Assembly (NCBI GenBank): GCA_934277975.1 | Contig: CAKQWE010000001.1 | Span: 124,001-188,000 of the forward strand | Length of the DNA: 64,000 nucleotides | Source of the DNA: an uncultured Spirochaetales bacterium | GTDB taxonomy: Bacteria; Spirochaetota; Spirochaetia; Sphaerochaetales; Sphaerochaetaceae | Reading direction: 5' to 3' | In this document: piece after piece, positions 61,052-64,000 of the stretch | Position numbering within the stretch: the stretch's first letter is position 1 | Layout: each line of letters begins with the position of its first letter | Notes under the pieces: model-generated | Seen by the model: only the letters and a program-made list of their open reading frames with translations | What the model was told of the DNA's origin: nothing | Databases searched by the model: none | Translations under genes and position numbers: made by a program

Positions 61052-62095
61052 CTAATTCATCCAGTCCAGGAATTCCGAACCCGCTTCCTGACCGTTTATC
61101 ATGCCTATCATCTTCTTCGCTGCAAGAGTTCCAAGCTCCTCCTTGCGATGTCCTATCGAGATGATCTTCCCTTTGTACGCTTCGCACAGATGGCTATGGT
61201 CGAAACTGAAAACAACAGGAAGGTCTCTGCCTTGCTGTTCATAATGGCGAACCAGTGCCGCCGCAATTTGGTCGTTGTAGCAAATGAAACCATCGGGAGA
61301 ACTTGGATCGGACTCCAGCATCTTTGAAACGAGCAAATCCAAGGAATCTATATCCTCCGTCGTGTACCATTTTGTCCTTGAGCATCCAAGGTCTATCCCT
61401 GAATCCAGCAAACCTTCGCAGAAACCAGCATATCGCAGGAGACCTTGACGGTCGTCTGACTTGAATATGGCCTTGAATGTTCGACACCCTTTGGACAAAA
61501 GGGTCTTCGCCGCAATCACGCCCCCTTCCTTATCTTTCATCCCAACCACTATTGCATTTGAAAGTTCTGGATAGGAGCAATGAAGAAACACCACAGAGAC
61601 TCCCATCTTCTCAATGCGCTCGTAGAGACCTACATTTGGATTTGGAAAACCCGTCTTGGTTCCCTCCACGATTATTCCATCCACTTCCTGTCCTTCAAGG
61701 ATCTTCTGAAGTATATGCCTCTCGGTTTCCACTCTGTTGCCCGTGGCCACAAGGTTGACGATGTAGCCTGACGACGACAACTCTTTCTCTATGCCTCTTA
61801 TGATGCTTGGGAAAATATAATCGCTTATGTACGTGCATATTACGAGGACATTCCCTCCCCTGCGTTTGTCAACCGTCCTTTTCGTTGCAGAAGACGCTAC
61901 GTATGTACCACTCCCCTGAACCTGGTAGACAAGACCTTCACTTTTCAGAAAGGCTATAGCCTGCCGTATGGTTTGACGACTCACAGAGAACCGCTCAACA
62001 AGCTCGTACTCGGTAGGGAGCTTTCCTGTTAATTCAAACCCGCCTCCAAGTATCTCTTTCTCAATGATCTTGGCAATGTCAATGTATTTTGCCAT
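61052..62095 (-). CDS. GntR-type regulator with LacI-like sugar-sensing domain (AraR-like)
   Basis: A 347-residue repressor: N-terminal GntR winged helix (KLPTEYELVERFSVSRQTIR, about 25-44) joined to a periplasmic-binding-protein-like sensor of the LacI/GalR type (GNVLVICTYISDYIFPSI; DGFICYNDQIA). This fusion is known from AraR of Bacillus. The ATG at 62095 with AGAGG five bases upstream is preferred to a GTG two codons before. The ligand is unknown; no sugar operon is next to it in the window, so its targets are probably elsewhere. Confidence 0.9.
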   Translation of the reverse strand: MAKYIDIAKIIEKEILGGGFELTGKLPTEYELVERFSVSRQTIRQAIAFLKSEGLVYQVQGSGTYVASSATKRTVDKRRGGNVLVICTYISDYIFPSIIRGIEKELSSSGYIVNLVATGNRVETERHILQKILEGQEVDGIIVEGTKTGFPNPNVGLYERIEKMGVSVVFLHCSYPELSNAIVVGMKDKEGGVIAAKTLLSKGCRTFKAIFKSDDRQGLLRYAGFCEGLLDSGIDLGCSRTKWYTTEDIDSLDLLVSKMLESDPSSPDGFICYNDQIAAALVRHYEQQGRDLPVVFSFDHSHLCEAYKGKIISIGHRKEELGTLAAKKMIGMINGQEAGSEFLDWMN

Positions 62096-62273
62096 TTCCA
62101 CCTCTTTTGATGACCATTATATTCAAAAGCAATACAAATTTCCATGAGATAGAATGTATTTGTCTATTTTTATGATAAAGAGGTGAAAGGGTTCTTTCTC
62201 TGCGATTGTCTTCACTTAGGAAAACCCATGGACACACCCGACCCAAAAAGCCCTTCATCCTCTCACCTCGCTA

Positions 62274-62320
62274 GAAACAAAAAGGCTGTGGCTCAGTTGC
62301 TTTACGCAAAGGCCACAGCC
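62274..62320 (-). terminator. rho-independent terminator of the edge membrane-protein gene
   Basis: Minus-strand GGCTGTGGC ... GCCACAGCC (nine perfect pairs) followed by TTTTTGTTT, about 35 bp after the stop at 62354. Confidence 0.88.
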
Positions 62321-62353
62321 AAAAGGATTCAAACTATCCAAACAAACCTACAA

Positions 62354-64000
62354 TCAGTATATGCCCCAGAATGCAGCGACTTCATTGTTTCCATACCACA
62401 TAAACTGATGGGATATATAGCCTGCACATCTCCAAGCGATGAGTATGGCGACAAAGAACGCTCCAAGCCATACACTACCAGTAAGCTTATACAACTTCCT
62501 ATATAGGTAATTGCAAATAGGAACCAGTGGAATTATAGAGAGGATGCACTGTATATGCAGTATGTCTCCGTTGTTCTCTCCCGAATATGTGTAGATGTAA
62601 GCGATGAGAACGAGTACTATCATTCCAAGAGATGTGAACAATACATTGAAAGCTGTGTCAGCACTGTCAGATACATTCTTGAACGATACCATATTGTTCA
62701 ATGTGCTTATGATGAAAGTACATGGAAGAATAATGATGAAGTATCTAGCCATCCTACCAAAACCATATCCCTTCATGAGCTCGAAAGCACCATCTATAAG
62801 CATGAACCTGGAATCGAAGAACGTATTTATGAAATTTGCCGCAGCATAGCAAAAAGCGAACATTATGACAGCAATACCAAGATATTTGAATACGTTAAGG
62901 ACTCCACCCCCAGCAAGCTTCATCTCGGTGATGGATGAAAGGCTCTGTTTGTTGTTCTTTCTTCCAATAAAACCAAGAACAAGGTAAAGAACTATACCAA
63001 CAACAGCTGTCAGGCCAAGCATGAAGAAGGTTCTTACCTGACCAGGTTCCCAAGGAAGCCATAACGACATAGTCTTGTTCGACACCGTGAAGCTCTGATC
63101 AGCCATCTGAGCACCGTAAGCACCTGCAAAGCCTGCAATGGTAGTTGCAACTACATATAGAACGAAATCTAGACCCTTCATTTCCATTCTTGGCTTTGGA
63201 AGCGGCAACATGTTGCAGGTTTTGAATACACAGGTATTAAGCAGCATGGCTGCAACAGCTACAACGGCACCAATCAAAGCAACGAATGCCAATGATGTGC
63301 AAAGGAGTGCACTATAACCGACAAGACAATTCTTGGTGTCTATTGGTTTTGTAGCGGGATCGGACAACTCGCCATTGTTCCATCCCAAGGTCTGGCAGTA
63401 GAATTCTACAGCCTCACTGACGGCAGTCCAGCTCCATAAGTTTCCGTTGTGCATTGTTACAGGACTCAGGAAGAAGCGGGCCGTTCCTTTTTCACAAGCC
63501 TGTTTTAGCTCGGCAGAATTGTTGATTGTGGTTGAGAAGCAGGCTCCAATGAGAGAAGACTCTGCGCTTGTATCATGTATATAGTCGCATATGTCATACC
63601 AACAGTTTCTTTGAACCCCTGTTGTCACATGGAAAATCTTCTTATACTGATCCGTCTCCCCCAGATAGAAGCTGCCAGTATTTCCCGAAAGCTCGTGGGT
63701 TCCAAGACCAATAAGAAGATTCATCTGAGGATCGCGTATAACATCATAACCAGCAACCTTTGCTTTCACGCCATAGGCACGTTCAGTAAGTCTTGCGGCC
63801 TTGAGGTACTTGCTTACAATATCTTCCTGTTCGGCCTTCTTGACTAGATATTTCCCATAGTCAATGTCACTCAGCCTCTCCTTCGCAATGACATCCGCAT
63901 CAAAAAGAATTTCCTCTTCCTTGAATTCAATACCAAAATCATCATGCAGAACGTTTATAAGTCTGTCGTTGAGAGTAAGGTTCTGACCAAAATAGCTGAC
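62354..64000 (-). CDS. large membrane protein, 5' end outside the window (partial)
   Basis: The reading frame is open to the right edge, giving the last 548 residues. The first 230 or so are soluble-like, including RLTERAYGVKAKVAGYDVIR and HDTSAESSLIGACFSTT; I think this could be the end of an alpha/beta-hydrolase-like domain with an SPVTMHNGNLWSW His segment, but this is uncertain. The remaining part has about eight to nine membrane helices (LLCTSLAFVALIGAVVAVAA onward) and ends near the last helix. Similar hydrolase-plus-membrane proteins occur in gut clostridia and spirochaetes with unknown function. Confidence 0.65.
   Translation of the reverse strand, partial: VSYFGQNLTLNDRLINVLHDDFGIEFKEEEILFDADVIAKERLSDIDYGKYLVKKAEQEDIVSKYLKAARLTERAYGVKAKVAGYDVIRDPQMNLLIGLGTHELSGNTGSFYLGETDQYKKIFHVTTGVQRNCWYDICDYIHDTSAESSLIGACFSTTINNSAELKQACEKGTARFFLSPVTMHNGNLWSWTAVSEAVEFYCQTLGWNNGELSDPATKPIDTKNCLVGYSALLCTSLAFVALIGAVVAVAAMLLNTCVFKTCNMLPLPKPRMEMKGLDFVLYVVATTIAGFAGAYGAQMADQSFTVSNKTMSLWLPWEPGQVRTFFMLGLTAVVGIVLYLVLGFIGRKNNKQSLSSITEMKLAGGGVLNVFKYLGIAVIMFAFCYAAANFINTFFDSRFMLIDGAFELMKGYGFGRMARYFIIILPCTFIISTLNNMVSFKNVSDSADTAFNVLFTSLGMIVLVLIAYIYTYSGENNGDILHIQCILSIIPLVPICNYLYRKLYKLTGSVWLGAFFVAILIAWRCAGYISHQFMWYGNNEVAAFWGIY

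Overview
The window looks like the chromosome of a host-associated, fermentative spirochaete (Treponema/Sphaerochaeta-like; this is inference, since no rRNA is present). Supporting signs are an archaeal/eukaryotic-type PheRS pair, which is known from spirochaetes; an EF-G of the mitochondrial-like spirochaete type; CarD next to ispD-ispF; a spore-photoproduct-lyase-like radical SAM protein; a biotin-dependent Na+ decarboxylase (oadGAB); an orphan arginine deiminase; and envelope proteins with signal peptides and an aromatic C-terminus.

Layout. 0.5-10.3 kb (minus strand) is a peptidoglycan/amino-sugar salvage region: hexapeptide-repeat protein, nagB, then solute-binding protein, two permeases, anmK, NamZ-type DUF1343 muramidase, nagZ and a GNAT. 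10.7-13.8 kb is tatD-dus-purD-like (plus). 13.9-18.7 kb has two paralogous envelope proteins, a lipid acyltransferase-like protein and an AAA/DUF4143 ATPase. 18.8-26.7 kb has uvrC, a radical SAM protein, a degenerate E2-like acyltransferase, arcA, rsmE and an OppA-like binding protein. 26.7-29.2 kb is a small accessory island: a frameshifted rhuM and a foreign-looking AAA/DUF4143 ATPase. 29.6-36.6 kb has ispF, ispD, carD, malQ, a P-loop protein and fusA. 36.8-45.8 kb has pheS-pheT, two E1 dehydrogenase genes, an alanyl-tRNA editing protein, a hypothetical protein and mgtE behind a proline-rich leader ORF. 46.1-54.4 kb has membrane transporters, tRNA-Cys, a TacA/TacT-type toxin-antitoxin, GH36 alpha-galactosidase, a nuclease-like protein, a Nudix hydrolase and mrp. 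54.6-64 kb has oadGAB, an InlB-repeat lipoprotein, an RNase D-like exonuclease, a GntR/LacI-type regulator and the end of a large membrane protein running off the edge.

The most unusual content lies between genes. There are four layers. (1) A 167-bp MITE-like element with 18-bp terminal inverted repeats: three full copies (one with a 5-bp TAAAT target duplication), one truncated copy and several solo ends. (2) A 108-bp-period structured repeat with covarying stems in the 3' regions of ispF and the P-loop gene. (3) Degenerate tandem arrays with a strict 9-bp (once 10-bp) period but a different unit at each locus, concentrated between convergent genes. (4) Arrays of locus-specific operator-like words spaced about 25-33 bp apart, in two cases directly upstream of accessory genes (AAA ATPase, nuclease-like protein). 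Several genes also have a promoter -10 box only 6-10 nt before the start codon and no Shine-Dalgarno, suggesting leaderless mRNAs. No rRNA, CRISPR array, prophage or transposase gene was found.
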